From positions 1 to 64,000 of the forward strand of contig NZ_MKKA01000055.1 of the NCBI RefSeq assembly GCF_001942405.1: a stretch of 64,000 nt of DNA. Reading direction: 5' to 3'. Source of the DNA: Ornithinimicrobium sp. CNJ-824. Its GTDB lineage: Bacteria; Actinomycetota; Actinomycetes; Actinomycetales; Dermatophilaceae. Within the stretch, counting starts at the first letter, position 1, and every line of letters starts with the position of its first letter. The notes below the pieces were generated by a model. The model saw only the letters and a list, made by a program, of their open reading frames with translations. It made no database searches and was not told the DNA's origin. A program made the translations under genes and the position numbers. Shown here one piece after another: positions 42,837-55,837 of this stretch.

Positions 42837-43769
42837 TCAGCGGCCGACCGGTGCCGCCTCCGCCACGGCGACGGCGGGGCGCTCGCTGCGGCGCTCGTGC
42901 CAGGACAGGGCGACCACGGTGGTCAGCACCAGGGCCATGCCCAGCCACTGCGACGCCTCGGGCCGGGTGCCGAACACGAGAACGCCCACCAGTGCCGCCG
43001 TGAGGGGGAAGGCCAGCTCGGCCAGCGTGGCCCGGGAGGCAGGGGTGCGGCCCAGCGCCTTGTAGTACAGGACCATGGCCGCCAGGCCGGGCACGAGCGC
43101 GAGCAGCAGCAGGTCGGGCAGCGCGTCCCGCCCGAGGGCCAGGGGCGTCCCGGTGGCCCCGGCGACCGCGAGCAGGGTGGCCAGCCCGACGGCGAAGCGC
43201 AGCGCCGTGAGGTCGAGGAAGCGCAGCTCCCGGCTGGCGGCCCGCCCCAGGACGGTCCCGGCGGCCCACAGGCACGCGGCCCCGGTCGCCAGCAGCGCCG
43301 CCCGGGCCGAGTCGGCCCGCACGGCCAGGGGGTCGGGGAAGGAGAGCAGCCAGGCGCCCAGCAGGGCCGGGACGAGGAAGAGCAGGTAGCCGCCGCGGAG
43401 CCGCTCGCCGAGCAGCAGGGCCGCCAGGCCGACGGCCACGAGGGGCTGCAGCTTCTGCAGCACCTGCGGGGTGATGGGGTCGCCCACGGCGAAGGCGGCG
43501 GTGAACAGCACCGTGGCCAGCGCCGAGCTGCCCGCGCCCACCACGAGGACGGACACCCGGGTGCGCACGCTCGCCGCCAGCAGCCGGCGCACCGCGGGGA
43601 CCAGCCAGGGCAGGAGCAGCAGGGTGAGGACGAGGTGCTCCCACAGGACCACCGTCAGCGCCGGGTACTCACGGGCCAGGGGGCCTCGCCAGAGGGCCGA
43701 GAGCCCCCACAGGGAGGCGGCGAGGGCGACCAGCCAGGTGCGGTCGCCAGGAGTCTGCGGGGCGGTCAC
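42837..43769 (-). CDS. EamA/DMT-family transporter
   Basis: This 310-residue protein has ten predicted helices in two EamA repeats: LVALAASLWGLSALWRGPL opens the first, and LLATGAACLWAAGTVLGRAAS the second. It resembles drug/metabolite transporters that export amino acids or other small solutes. The GTG at 43769 is chosen because hydrophobic sequence begins soon after; the long upstream frame is a shadow of clpP1. It is inserted between tig and clpP1 in opposite orientation, splitting the usual tig-clp run. Confidence 0.88.
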   Translation of the reverse strand: MTAPQTPGDRTWLVALAASLWGLSALWRGPLAREYPALTVVLWEHLVLTLLLLPWLVPAVRRLLAASVRTRVSVLVVGAGSSALATVLFTAAFAVGDPITPQVLQKLQPLVAVGLAALLLGERLRGGYLLFLVPALLGAWLLSFPDPLAVRADSARAALLATGAACLWAAGTVLGRAASRELRFLDLTALRFAVGLATLLAVAGATGTPLALGRDALPDLLLLALVPGLAAMVLYYKALGRTPASRATLAELAFPLTAALVGVLVFGTRPEASQWLGMALVLTTVVALSWHERRSERPAVAVAEAAPVGR

Positions 43770-43916
43770 GGGGGCTACCCTCCCACGGCTGCGGGGGCCT
43801 TGTGCGCTCAGGGCGAACACGGCGGACCCGCGGGAGTGCCCGGGGCGGGGCGGGCGTAGGGTCACTGAGAAGACGACGGCCGCCCGACGGCATACCCCGA
43901 CGAAGCGAGGGACCAC

Positions 43917-44525
43917 ATGACCCAGGAGACCAGCATGGCCGAGCGCCCGGCTCCCGGCCTGGACGACCAGATCTACAACCGGCTCCTCAAGGAGCGGATC
44001 ATCTTCCTCGGCTCGGACGTGCGCGACGACAACGCGAACGCGATCTGCGCCCAGCTCCTGCTGCTGTCCGCGGAGGACCCCGAGAGCGACATCTGGCTCT
44101 ACATCAACTCCCCGGGCGGATCGGTCACGGCCGGCATGGCGATCTACGACACGATGAAGTGGATCCCCAACGACGTGGCCACCGTCGCGATGGGCCTGGC
44201 CGCCTCCATGGGCCAGTTCCTGCTGTCGGCCGGCACGAAGGGCAAGCGCTACGCGACGCCGCACGCCCGCGTCATGATGCACCAGCCCTCGGGCGGCATC
44301 GGCGGCACGGCCTCCGACATCAAGATCCAGGCCGAGCAGATGCTGCACATCAAGAAGCAGATGGCCGAGCTGATCGCCGAGCACACCGGGCAGGACGTGG
44401 AGCAGATCGAGAAGGACTCCGACCGCGACCGCTGGTTCACGGCGGCCGAGGCCAAGGAGTACGGCTTCGTGGACCACGTCTACGAGCGCTCCGAGGACGC
44501 CCCGGGCGAGCAGCCCACGTCGTGA
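43917..44525 (+). CDS. clpP1: ATP-dependent Clp protease proteolytic subunit 1
   Basis: This 202-residue serine peptidase has the complete triad: Ser97 in GLAASMGQ, His122 in VMMHQPSGG and Asp171 in DRDRW, with the same numbering as E. coli Clp[19 protein letters not shown] is the oxyanion region. It is first of the clpP1-clpP2 pair; in actinobacteria both rings form a mixed tetradecamer. The stop is 31 bases from clpP2, whose start follows GAGAGAG. Confidence 0.96.
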   Translation: MTQETSMAERPAPGLDDQIYNRLLKERIIFLGSDVRDDNANAICAQLLLLSAEDPESDIWLYINSPGGSVTAGMAIYDTMKWIPNDVATVAMGLAASMGQFLLSAGTKGKRYATPHARVMMHQPSGGIGGTASDIKIQAEQMLHIKKQMAELIAEHTGQDVEQIEKDSDRDRWFTAAEAKEYGFVDHVYERSEDAPGEQPTS

Positions 44526-44556
44526 CCGGCGCCAGAGACGAGAAGAGAGAGCTGAC

Positions 44557-45258
44557 ATGACCCAGCACCACCACCCCTACGCCGGTCGTGCCTGGATGGG
44601 CGACGCGCCCGCGCGGCCCGTCGGCGGCTCGGCGCCGCCCGCCCCCGGCAGCCGCTACATCCTGCCGCAGTTCGAGGAGCGCACCTCCTACGGCACCAAG
44701 CGGCAGGACCCGTACACCAAGCTGTTCGAGGACCGCATCATCTTCCTCGGCGTGCAGGTCGACGACGCGTCGGCCGACGACATCATCGCCCAGCTGATCG
44801 TGCTGGAGTCCCAGGACCCCGACCGGGACATCCTCATGTACATCAACAGCCCCGGTGGTTCGTTCACCGCGCTGACGGCGATCTACGACACCATGCAGTA
44901 CATCAAGCCGGACGTGCAGACGTTCGTCGTCGGGCAGGCCGCCTCCGCCGCGGCCGTACTGCTCGCGGCCGGTGCGCCGGGGAAGCGCTTCGCGCTGCCC
45001 AACGCCCGGGTGCTCATCCACCAGCCGGCCCTGGCCGGCGGGGACTACGGCCAGGCCTCGGACATCGAGATCCAGGCCAACGAGGTGCTGCGGATGCGCA
45101 CCTGGCTGGAGGAGACCTGGGCCAAGCACTCCGGCAAGACGGTCGAGCAGGTGCAGAAGGACATCGAGCGGGACAAGATCCTCACCGCCGCCGAGGCCAA
45201 GGAGTACGGCCTCGTCGACGAGGTGCTGTCCTCGCGCAAGGCGTCGCTGGGGGACTGA
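44557..45258 (+). CDS. clpP2: ATP-dependent Clp protease proteolytic subunit 2
   Basis: This 233-residue ClpP has a catalytic Ser130 in [11 protein letters not shown], His155 in VLIHQPALA and an Asp near 206 in ERDKIL. The N-terminal extension ([16 protein letters not shown]...) is longer than in ClpP1 and may be processed, as in mycobacterial ClpP2. [18 protein letters not shown] is conserved. Its active-site alanine context differs from ClpP1, as in other actinobacterial heteromeric ClpP1P2. A hairpin follows the stop. Confidence 0.96.
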   Translation: MTQHHHPYAGRAWMGDAPARPVGGSAPPAPGSRYILPQFEERTSYGTKRQDPYTKLFEDRIIFLGVQVDDASADDIIAQLIVLESQDPDRDILMYINSPGGSFTALTAIYDTMQYIKPDVQTFVVGQAASAAAVLLAAGAPGKRFALPNARVLIHQPALAGGDYGQASDIEIQANEVLRMRTWLEETWAKHSGKTVEQVQKDIERDKILTAAEAKEYGLVDEVLSSRKASLGD

Positions 45259-45274
45259 CCCTCCGGCCGGCCCC

Positions 45275-45308
45275 GGAGCCCGTCGCCCCCGCCGGGGCGG
45301 CGGGCTCC
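45275..45308 (+). terminator. Hairpin between clpP2 and clpX
   Basis: GGAGCCCG pairs with CGGGCTCC, with an inner CGCCCC/GGGGCG stem. It lies 17 bases after clpP2 and about 105 before clpX, and may attenuate or end the clpP1P2 transcript so that clpX has its own promoter. Confidence 0.6.
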
Positions 45309-45413
45309 GTCGCGTGCGGGCCGTTGCGCTGACAGCGGACGGGGCGCAACACGCGTATGCCGTGAGCAGAATGAGGCTGTGCCCGGAGGGTCCGGCAAGG
45401 TAGCGTCGGGGCC

Positions 45414-46683
<1,270 letters not shown>

Positions 46684-46687
46684 CCGG

Positions 46688-47227
46688 TCAGTCCCTCGCG
46701 GTGCGCCGCAGGTAGACGACCAGGCCGCCCACCACGGTGGCCAGCCCCACGATCCCCGGCACCACCCCGAGCCCCTCGGGGGCGGGACCGTGGACGACCA
46801 GGCCGGCCGCGGCCCACACCACGGCGGTGACGAGGGCGACCACACCCGTGCGCACGGCATACACCCGCAGGACCGAGGACGGCAGCGGGGCCTGGCCGGG
46901 CACGGACGCGGCCAGCGCGGCCGCCGCGTGGACGAGCAGCAGCCCCCACGCGGCGGGCAGCAGCGCCCAGTGCCAGGGGCCGGGGACCCCGGCCCACCAG
47001 GACGCGACCCCGAAGACGGCGAGGACGACCGGCATGAGCGTGGTCGGCTGGTAGACCACCAGGGCCCCCAGCACGAGGATGCCGGCCCACGCGACCGGTC
47101 CGCCGCCGCCGGCGAGCGCGAGGGAGAGGGCGAACAGGCCGGCGCCGAGCAGCGCGACCAGGCGCACCCGCAGGTGGGTCGGGTGCGCGGACCGCAGGTC
47201 GGCCCAGGAGGCGAGCAGCTCGGCCAC
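46688..47227 (-). CDS. Four-to-five helix membrane protein, hypothetical
   Basis: This 179-residue protein starts at a GTG one base past the DUF58 stop, so it is the last gene of the MoxR-type operon. It has about five hydrophobic helices (for example [41 protein letters not shown] and [16 protein letters not shown]) and no catalytic motif. Its fixed place after DUF58 suggests a helper role in the same membrane complex. I do not recognise a named family. It converges on clpX with 4 bases between stops. Confidence 0.75.
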   Translation of the reverse strand: MAELLASWADLRSAHPTHLRVRLVALLGAGLFALSLALAGGGGPVAWAGILVLGALVVYQPTTLMPVVLAVFGVASWWAGVPGPWHWALLPAAWGLLLVHAAAALAASVPGQAPLPSSVLRVYAVRTGVVALVTAVVWAAAGLVVHGPAPEGLGVVPGIVGLATVVGGLVVYLRRTARD

Positions 47228-47228
47228 C

Positions 47229-48607
47229 TCAGACCCCCACCCGGCGGCCGCGGTGGGCCAGCTCGCGCAGCACGACGTCCAGGCTGCCGGGTCCCAGCCA
47301 CGGCACGACCGCCACGCCCTGGGCCCGGATCGCCCGGATCTCCCGGTCGCGCTCGAGCATGCGGATGCGCCAGGCGGTCCGGGCCAGCGGGTCCCGGTCC
47401 AGGGCGGCGACGACGCCGCCCTGCTGCGGGTCCACGAGCGCGTCGACGACCACGACCGACAGGCCGCGGGCGGCCAGGGTGGCCGCCTGCGTCAGCGCGT
47501 CGGGGGAGACGAGCGCGGAGACCATGACGACCAGCGTGCCCTCGCCGACCCCGAGGTGGACCCGGCGTGGGTCGGTCTCCTCGGCGACGGCGGGCACGAC
47601 CCGGCTGAGGGTGTCGAGGATGCGCACGCCGTGGCGCCGGCCGGTGCCGGTCGGCACGGTGAGGGGGGTGCGGGCCGACAGCACCCGCAGGCTGACGCGG
47701 TCGCCCTGCTGGAGGAAGTGCTCGCAGACCGCGGCCGCGGCCCGGACCGAGCGGTCCAGCGAGCTGGCCGGACCGTCCGTGCCGCCGGAGGTCCCCAGGT
47801 CGTAGTGGGCGTCGACGAGGACCGCGACGTGCGTGTCCTGGTCGGCATAGCTGGCCGTCACGTGCAGCTCGCCGGTCCGGGTGGAGCGCGGCCAGTGGAT
47901 GCGACGCAGCCGGTCACCGACCTGGAAGGGCCGCAGGGAGGCGAACTCGCTGCCCTCCCCGGGCCGGGAGGAGCGGTGCGCCCCGACCAGGCCGCGCGGG
48001 TGCGGGGCGGGCGCCGCGCTGTCGAAGGCGGCCGGCTGGGGGAGCACCGGCAGGGTCAGCGGGTCCAGCGGCACCGGGCCCCACCGGTAGGAGCCCCAGG
48101 CGCCGACCGCCCCGACCTGGACCGGCCCGATGCGGCGTCGTCCCCACCGCGTGGGCCGCAGGCCCAGGACGAGCCGGCGACGGCCCTCGACCGTCGGTCC
48201 GGCCGCGTCGAGGACGGTCCCGACGCCCGCCCCCTCGGGGGCGTGCGGGTCGTCCCGCGGGCGCCCGTGCCGGGCGGCCCCCGGCCCCACGCCCCGGAGG
48301 AAGGGGGCCGGCGCCGACGCCGCGGCCAGCACCTCCGCGCCGGGCACCGGCTCCACCTCGGCCACGGCCAGCACCTGCTCGCCCTCGCGCACCTGGCCGT
48401 GCGAGAGGGCCAGGGCGCGGCCCGGCAGGCGCTCGGGGCGGGTCGCCAGGCTCCAGGCCAGCACGACGGCGAAGGGGGTGGCCAGCACGACGAGGTCCGG
48501 CCGGCGCCACAGCAGGGCCACCGGGGCGGTGAGGACCACGACGGCCAGGCAGCGCAGCAGGGCGTGCGTGGGCGCCCAGCGGTCGCGGCGGGAGGAGGAC
48601 ACGGTGG

Positions 48608-48611
<4 letters not shown>
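47229..48611 (-). CDS. DUF58 domain protein (MoxR partner)
   Basis: This 460-residue protein has two N-terminal helices (about 18-55), a beta-rich region, and the DUF58 core with GSEFASLRPFQVGDRLRRIHWPRSTRTGELHV. A von Willebrand-like region follows (VAVLVDAHYDL, GTLVVMVSALVSPD). It begins at a GTG overlapping the MoxR stop (GTGA). DUF58 proteins accompany MoxR ATPases and are thought to help mature or insert cofactors into partner proteins. The target here is not evident. Confidence 0.9.
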
Positions 48612-49644
<1,033 letters not shown>

Positions 49645-49648
<4 letters not shown>

Positions 49649-50156
49649 AGCTTCTCGATCCCTTCGACGGCGGTCTGCAGCGTCCCCCGCTTCGCCGGCG
49701 CGTCCCGGACGGGGGGGTGGTCAGGTAGGCCCACAGCTCGGGCCCGGTCAGGGCCCTGGCCTCCTCGGGATGGGTGGTCAGGTCCACGCCGTGGTGGGCG
49801 CGGAGCCGCTCGGCGGCGAGGTCGACCAGGACGGCGTGGACGGTGTCGGGGCGGTCGTCCCGCTCCAGGGCGTCCCGGAGGTCGCGGCGCAGCCGCACCA
49901 GCCGGTAGTCCAGCGCGGCCGGGGCGATCGCCTCCTCGCGGGGGGTGGAGGCCCACCAGGCCGGTTCGACACCGTGGCCGGTGCGTCGGAGCGCGGCCAG
50001 GAGCAGCCCCAGGGCCGCCCCGGCGAGCAGCACGACGGCCACGACCTCGGGCAGGGTATGGGGCAGCGCACCGACGAGGTACAGGAGCGTCCCGAGGGCG
50101 AGGACGGCGACGACGGAGGACAGGAGCGTCCGCCGGAGGCGGTGGCCGCCGCTCAC
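49645..50156 (-). CDS. Small membrane protein of the MoxR operon (apparent frameshift)
   Basis: Two hydrophobic helices (LLSSVVAVLALGTLLYLVGAL and VVAVVLLAGAALGLLLAAL) are followed by a soluble part with ALDYRLVRLRRDLRDALERDD. Near 49711-49717 a run of seven Gs (plus strand) appears one short. With an eighth, the frame runs on through VRDAPAKRGTLQTAVEGIEKL to a stop overlapping the MoxR start (GTGA). The result is a 170-residue protein. Its start overlaps the DUF4129 stop by 4 bases. Function is unknown; it is a standard member of this operon type. Confidence 0.75.
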
Positions 50157-50887
50157 CGGTCCGCACCCGCCGCGTCGGCGTCGGCGGCCGCGGAGGCGGC
50201 CTCCTGCTCGGCCAGCGCCCGCCGGCGAAGGTCGGCGTGGATGCGCTCCAGGGCGTCGACGGCGGCCCGGCGCTGCTCCTCGGTGACGGGGTGGCGCGAG
50301 AAGCGGGCCTCCCGGTAGGCCTCGGACAGGTCGATGATCGCCGCGGGGTCCACCTGCCAGCGGCCGAGCACCCGGGTGGTGAGCTCGGCGGCGGTCTCGG
50401 AGGGGTCGGTGGACAGGCCCGAGCGGTCGACCGCGTCCTCCAGGGCGACCCAGCAGGCGACGATCGCGTTGCGCGGGTCGCCCTCGGTCAGCGCCCGGTA
50501 GCGGACCTCCTCGCCGCTGGCGTCCAGCAGGGCCAGCAGCTCCTCGTCGGGCTCCTCGACGGGGTCACGCTCGCGCCGGTCCCGTCGCAGCAGGGCTCGC
50601 AGGACCAGGAGCACCCCGGCCACGACGACGGCGGCGTAGAACAGCAGCACCAGGTCGATCACCCGCTCGGCTCCCTCCGGTGCCCCTTCCGCATCGGTGA
50701 TCTCGTCCCCGGGCTGCTCGACGGAGACCAGGTCCGGCAGCTCAGGCAGCCTGATCGGGGGCGGGCCCCAGGTGCCCTGGGGCTGGGCGACGAACGAGGA
50801 CCCCTGTCCCGACCCCCACAGCAGGAGGACCAGGCCGGCCACGGTCAGTAGGACCGCGACGACGGTCGACCGGCTGCCCCTGCGCAT
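50153..50887 (-). CDS. DUF4129 domain membrane protein
   Basis: This 244-residue protein is first in the MoxR-DUF58 operon. An N-terminal helix (VVAVLLTVAGLVLLLWGSG), a short periplasmic stretch, a second helix near 83-105 and a cytoplasmic DUF4129 domain with NAIVACWVALEDAVDRSGL and ETAAELTTRVL are visible. The C-terminus ends in an alanine/aspartate-rich tail. DUF4129 is typically found at the end of transglutaminase-like or MoxR-linked proteins. It begins 10 bases past the valS stop on the same strand. Confidence 0.88.
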   Translation of the reverse strand: MRRGSRSTVVAVLLTVAGLVLLLWGSGQGSSFVAQPQGTWGPPPIRLPELPDLVSVEQPGDEITDAEGAPEGAERVIDLVLLFYAAVVVAGVLLVLRALLRRDRRERDPVEEPDEELLALLDASGEEVRYRALTEGDPRNAIVACWVALEDAVDRSGLSTDPSETAAELTTRVLGRWQVDPAAIIDLSEAYREARFSRHPVTEEQRRAAVDALERIHADLRRRALAEQEAASAAADADAAGADR

Positions 50888-50896
50888 CCGGTCAGC

Positions 50897-53614
50897 CTAG
50901 TCGGCGTCCTCCGTCACGAGCGCGACGTCGTGCACCGCCAGCTCCTCGGCCTCGGCCAGCTGCAGCTCGCCGGTGACCTTGCCGGCGGCCCGCAGGTCGC
51001 CGGTCGCGGCGCGCAGCCGCTCCAGGTCGGCCCCCGGGCCGGTCAGCGTGGCGGCCGAGATCTCCGTGCGCATCTTGACCTTGGCCTCAGACTTCGCGCG
51101 TCGCAGCCCGCTGAGCGCCTGGCCCACGACCGTGAGCAGGCCGGAGTCGCCGTCCGCGGCCCCGCGGAGCTCCTCGACCGTCGGCCAGGGCTGGACGTGG
51201 ACCGAGGAGCCCTCCTCGTGCCACCACGACCAGACCTCCTCGGTCGCGAAGCACAGCACCGGCGCCAGCAGCCGCAGCTGGACCGACAGGGCCAGCCGCA
51301 GGGCGGCCCGTGCCGACAGGGTGGCGGGGGCGGGGCCACCCTCGTCCGCCGACCCGTAGGCCCGCTCCTTGACCAGCTCGAGGTAGTCGTCGCAGAAGGT
51401 CCAGAAGAAGCTCTCGGTGACGTCCAGGGCGGTGGAGTAGTCCCAGTTCTCGTAGGACGTGGTGGCCCGGCGGACGACGTCGGCCAGGGCGGCCAGCATC
51501 GAGCGGTCGAGCGGCTCGGTGACGAGCGAGGCGGCGTCGGCGGGGGCGCCGTCCGGCCCCTCGGGCAGCTCGCCGAAGGACAGGGCGAACTTGCTCGCGT
51601 TGAGCAGCTTGATCGCCAGCCGGCGGCCGACCTTGACCTGGCCTGGGTCGTCGATGGTGTCCACGCCGGGGCGGGCGGCCGCGGCCCAGTAGCGCACCGC
51701 GTCGGTGCCGTGCTGCTCGAGCATGCCCAGCGGGGTCGTCGCGTTGCCCTTGGACTTGGACATCTTCTTGCGGTCCGGGTCGAGGATCCAGCCGTTGATG
51801 GAGGCGTCGGTCCACGGCAGCGAGCCGTGCTCGTGGTGGGCCCGCACGACGGAGGCGAACAGCCAGGTGCGGATGATGTCGTGCCCCTGGGGCCGCATGT
51901 CGAAGGGGAAGACCTTGGCGAACAGCTCGCTGTCGTTGCCCAGCTCGCCGTCGGGCGCGCCCGCCACCGGCCAGCCCGAGGCGATCTGCGGGCTGAGCGA
52001 GGAGGTGGCCCAGGTGTCCATGACGTCGGGGTCGCCGGTGAAGCCGCCCGGCTGGTCGCGCTGGTCCTCGGTGTAGCCGTCCGGCACGTCGGTGGCCGGG
52101 TCGACCGGCAGCCGGGACTCGTCGGGGACCAGGACGGTGTCGTGGTCCACCTCCCCGTCCGCGTCGACGGCGTACCAGACCGGGATCTGGACTCCGAAGA
52201 AGCGCTGGCGGCTGATCAGCCAGTCCCCGTTCAGGCCGCCGACCCAGTTGCGGTAGCGGCTGCGCATGAAGTCGGGGTGGAAGCGCAGCTCCTCGCCGCG
52301 GGCCAGGAGCTCCTCGCGCAAGTCCTCGTCCTTGCCGCCGTTGCGGATGAACCACTGCCGGGAGGTGACGATCTCCAGCGGCTTGTCGCCCTTCTCGAAG
52401 AAGTTGGCCTTGCGCTGGGTCTTCTGCGGCTCCCCGTCCAGGTCCCCGCTCTCGCGCAGCGCCGCGACGACCGCCTCCCGCGCGGCGTGCGTGGTCCGCC
52501 CGGCCAGCGCGTCGGCATACAACGCCTCGCCCGGGCCGCCGGCGACCCAGTCGGGGGTCTCGGCCTGCAGACGGCCGGACCGGGTGATCACCGAGCGGGT
52601 CGGCAGCGAGAGCTCACGCCACCACATCACGTCGGTCATGTCGCCGAAGGTGCAGCACATGGCGATGCCGGCGCCCTTGTCGCTCTCGGCGGCCTCGTGC
52701 GCGAGCACCGGGACCTCCACGCCGAACAGCGGCGAGCTCACCGTGGTGCCGAAGAGGTGCTGGTAGCGCTCGTCGTCCGGGTGGGCGACCAGCGCCACGA
52801 CCGAGGGGATCAGCTCGGGGCGGGTCGTCTCGATGTGCACCGGACCGTCGGTGCCCTGCCCGACCGGGTGGAAGGCCACCCGGTGGTAGGCGCCCGGGTA
52901 GTCGCGGGCCTCCAGCTCGGCCTGGGCGACCGCCGTCTGGAAGGTGACGTCCCACAGGCCGGGAGCCTCGGAGGAGTAGGCCTCGCCGCGGGCCAGGTTG
53001 CGCAGGAAGGCCTGCTGGGCCACCGCCCGGGACCGGTCGTCGATCGTGCGGTACTGCACGGTCCAGTCCAGGGACAGGCCGAGCCGGCGGAAGGTGTCCT
53101 CGAACGCCTGCTCGTCGATGACGGTGAGCTCCTCGCAGAGCTCGATGAAGTTGGCGCGGCTGATCGGCACCTGGTTGGCGGCCTTGCTGCTCCTGGCGTC
53201 CCCGCCCCGCTGCGGCGGGGTGAACCCGGGGTCGTGGGGCAGGGTGGCGTCGCCGCGCACGCCGTAGTAGTTCTGCACGCGGCGCTCGGTGGGCAGGCCG
53301 TTGTCGTCCCAGCCGATCGGGTAGAAGACGTGCTTGCCGGTCATCCGGTGGTAGCGCGCCAGGCAGTCGGCCTGGGTGTAGCCGAAGACGTGCCCGATGT
53401 GCAGGCTGCCCGAGGCGGTCGGGGGAGGGGTGTCGATCGCGAAGATCTGGCCGCGGTCGGCCGCCAGGGCGGCCTCGCGGTCGAAGGTGTTCGCCCCGCG
53501 CTCACGCCATACCTGGACCCACCGGTCCTCCAGCCCGTCGACGGACGGACGCTCCGGCAGCTCGGCCGGGCGCGGCAGGGCGGTGCGCTCAGGTGGTGTG
53601 CTCATGGCGGACAT
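50897..53614 (-). CDS. valS: Valyl-tRNA synthetase
   Basis: This 905-residue class I synthetase charges tRNA-Val. The HIGH motif ([14 protein letters not shown], 72-75), the editing domain and KMSKS ([22 protein letters not shown], about 600) are present, with a C-terminal anticodon-binding domain. The insertion [19 protein letters not shown] and the overall form belong to the archaeal/rickettsial-like type, not the E. coli type. I keep the first ATG; a second at 53605 is equally possible. The start faces the divergent symporter gene. Confidence 0.95.
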   Translation of the reverse strand: MSAMSTPPERTALPRPAELPERPSVDGLEDRWVQVWRERGANTFDREAALAADRGQIFAIDTPPPTASGSLHIGHVFGYTQADCLARYHRMTGKHVFYPIGWDDNGLPTERRVQNYYGVRGDATLPHDPGFTPPQRGGDARSSKAANQVPISRANFIELCEELTVIDEQAFEDTFRRLGLSLDWTVQYRTIDDRSRAVAQQAFLRNLARGEAYSSEAPGLWDVTFQTAVAQAELEARDYPGAYHRVAFHPVGQGTDGPVHIETTRPELIPSVVALVAHPDDERYQHLFGTTVSSPLFGVEVPVLAHEAAESDKGAGIAMCCTFGDMTDVMWWRELSLPTRSVITRSGRLQAETPDWVAGGPGEALYADALAGRTTHAAREAVVAALRESGDLDGEPQKTQRKANFFEKGDKPLEIVTSRQWFIRNGGKDEDLREELLARGEELRFHPDFMRSRYRNWVGGLNGDWLISRQRFFGVQIPVWYAVDADGEVDHDTVLVPDESRLPVDPATDVPDGYTEDQRDQPGGFTGDPDVMDTWATSSLSPQIASGWPVAGAPDGELGNDSELFAKVFPFDMRPQGHDIIRTWLFASVVRAHHEHGSLPWTDASINGWILDPDRKKMSKSKGNATTPLGMLEQHGTDAVRYWAAAARPGVDTIDDPGQVKVGRRLAIKLLNASKFALSFGELPEGPDGAPADAASLVTEPLDRSMLAALADVVRRATTSYENWDYSTALDVTESFFWTFCDDYLELVKERAYGSADEGGPAPATLSARAALRLALSVQLRLLAPVLCFATEEVWSWWHEEGSSVHVQPWPTVEELRGAADGDSGLLTVVGQALSGLRRAKSEAKVKMRTEISAATLTGPGADLERLRAATGDLRAAGKVTGELQLAEAEELAVHDVALVTEDAD

Positions 53615-53691
53615 TGTCCCAGACCCGCAGCGGTGCTCCGAGGTGCGCGGGCACCAGAGGTGGTCAACGACGGGGGCCGGTCCGCAGGTTC

Positions 53692-53707
53692 CGTGACCCA
53701 GGTCACG
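53692..53707. promoter_or_regulatory. CRP/GlxR-like palindrome upstream of symporter
   Basis: CGTGACC-CA-GGTCACG is a perfect 7-2-7 palindrome matching the GTGA-N6-TCAC half-site pattern of cAMP receptor proteins such as GlxR and mycobacterial Crp. It lies about 55-80 bases before the symporter start and in the divergent gap with valS. Confidence 0.6.
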
Positions 53708-53760
53708 TTTTGGTCAAGATCGGCCGATGTCGTTGACCGTGGGACGACGCGGCGTGGACT

Positions 53761-55715
53761 GTGATCTCCATGTTTGCCAACAGAGCCATCCCGACATCGG
53801 TGGTCGAGGACCCGCAGTGGGTCACCGACATCGAGACCACGGTCGACAGCGCCTTCACCAGCGTGACGAAGTGGTCCGGCGAGATCATCTTCTTCACCCT
53901 CCCCGGGATCCCGCAGATGCCCTTCGTGGTGATGTGGCTGATCGCGGCCGCGATCATCATCACCCTCTACCTGGGCTTCATCCAGTTCCGAGGCCTGAAG
54001 ACCGCGTACGAGACGATCCGCGGCCGCTACTCCAGCGAGGACGACCCCGGCGAGATCCCGCACTACCAGGCCCTGACCTCGGCCGTCTCCGGCACCGTCG
54101 GCCTGGGCAACATCGCCGGCGTCGGTGCGGCGGTCACCCTGGGTGGCCCGGGCGCCACCTTCTGGATGATCCTGGCCGGCCTGTTCGGGATGGCGACGAA
54201 GTTCGCCGAGTGCACCCTGGGCGTGAAGTACCGCGAGATCCGCGAGGACGGCACCGTCTCCGGCGGCCCGTTCAAGTACCTGCCCGTCGCCTTCGACAAG
54301 CTGCCCAAGGTCCTCTCGGTCGGGCTCACCGGCCTTTTCGCCTTCGCCATCCTCTTCTTCGGCGTCGGCGGCGGCAACATGTTCCAGGCCAACCAGACCT
54401 ACTCGCAGGCCGTCACGGTCCTCGACCCCGACGGCACCGGCTGGCTGTCCTCCACGACCGGCGCCTGGTGTTCGGGATCGTCCTGGCCGCAATCATCGGC
54501 GCGGTCATCATCGGCGGGATGAAGTCCATCGGCCGGGTCACCTCGACGCTGGTGCCGCTCATGGGTGGCATCTACATCCTGGCCTGCCTCGTGGTCATCC
54601 TCACCAACCTGGGCAACGTCATCCCCGCCTTCGGCGAGATCCTCTCCGGGGCGTTCACGCCCGAGGGCGTCACCGGCGGCTTCGTCGGCGCGCTGGTCGT
54701 CGGCCTGACCCGTTCGGCCTTCTCCAACGAGGCCGGCCTGGGCTCGGCCCCGATCGCGCACTCCACCGTCAAGACCCGTCGCCCGGTCTCCGAGGGCTTC
54801 GTCGCGATGTTCGAGCCGTTCATCGACACGGTCGTGATCTGCACCATGACCGCGCTGACGATCGTCATCGCCGACACGACCTTCTACAACGACGCGCGTG
54901 ACTTCACCTTCGAGGACGGGGACCGCTACGACCCCGACTACGGTGTCTCCGGCGTGGCGATCACCTCGAGCGCGTTCGGCGAGCAGATCAGCTGGTTCCC
55001 CGCCGTGCTGGCCGTGGCCGTGGCGCTGTTCGCCATCTCTACGCTCATCACCTGGTCCTACTACGGCCAGAAGGCGTGGAACTACCTGTTCGGCGACACG
55101 CACACCTCGACGACGATCTACCGCTTCGTGTTCCTGTTCTTCACCATCTCGGGCACGCTGCTGACCTTCGGCCAGGTGCTGGCGTTCGCGGACAATTTCC
55201 TGTTCGTCTGCGCCTTCGTCAACCTGCTGGGCGTCTACATGCTGCTGCCGGTCATCAAGAAGGAGATGAACGACTACCTGGCCGACCGCAAGAGCGGCCT
55301 GCTGGCCGAGCTGGGCCTGCCGGACGCCGAGAAGACCCGGCCGATCTCCGAGCTGGCCGGTGAGAACCAGATCCTCGACGCCTCCGGCCGCAACCGGGTC
55401 GCTGCGGGTGTCTCCGCCGAGGACCTGCGCGCCAGCACCGGCGCGAAGATCAACGAGGAGGGCGCCCACCACATCGTCACGGGCGACCCGGACGACGACG
55501 GCTTCGGCCTGGGCGCCGCGACCGACCCCTACCCGCCGCCGCACCTGCGGCGCAAGGGGCGGCACGAGCAGGTGGCGGACCCGGACGACAACGGCTTCGG
55601 CCGCGGCGGGGCCACCACGCCGACCGAGCCGCCCCACCGCCAGCCGCGGGGCCGCCACGAGGCGGACGGCGACCCGGACGTCCACCCGGACGTCGACGGC
55701 GACCCGCGCACCTGA
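53761..55715 (+). CDS. Alanine/glycine:cation symporter (AgcS family, apparent frameshift)
   Basis: This Na+/H+-coupled amino-acid symporter has about ten helices and the family signature SAVSGTVGLGNIAGVGAAVTLGGPGATFWM, then SNEAGLGSAPIAHS. Near 54464-54465 one C is missing (GCGCCCTG read as GCGCCTG). Restoring it links TGA to LVFGIVLAAIIGAVIIGG and a C-terminus ending at 55715, about 650 residues. The start may be the GTG at 53761 or the ATG at 53770. The last 90 residues hold acidic repeats (DPDDDGFGLGAATDPYPPPH and a second copy) absent from typical family members. Confidence 0.92.
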
Positions 55716-55747
55716 CCCACAGGGCCGCGGACGACCCGCACCACCGG

Positions 55748-55781
55748 CGAGGGGCCGGGAGCACATGCTCCCGGCCCCTCG
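55748..55781. terminator. Strong bidirectional hairpin terminator
   Basis: CGAGGGGCCGGGAGCA at 55748-55763 pairs perfectly with TGCTCCCGGCCCCTCG at 55766-55781, a 16-bp palindrome with a two-base centre. It separates the converging symporter and GlcD-type genes. Confidence 0.85.
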
Positions 55782-55837
55782 TCGTGCGTCCGGCCTCGGG
55801 ATCGCGGCCGGCGGGCGTGCCCGGCCCCGGCGGCCGC

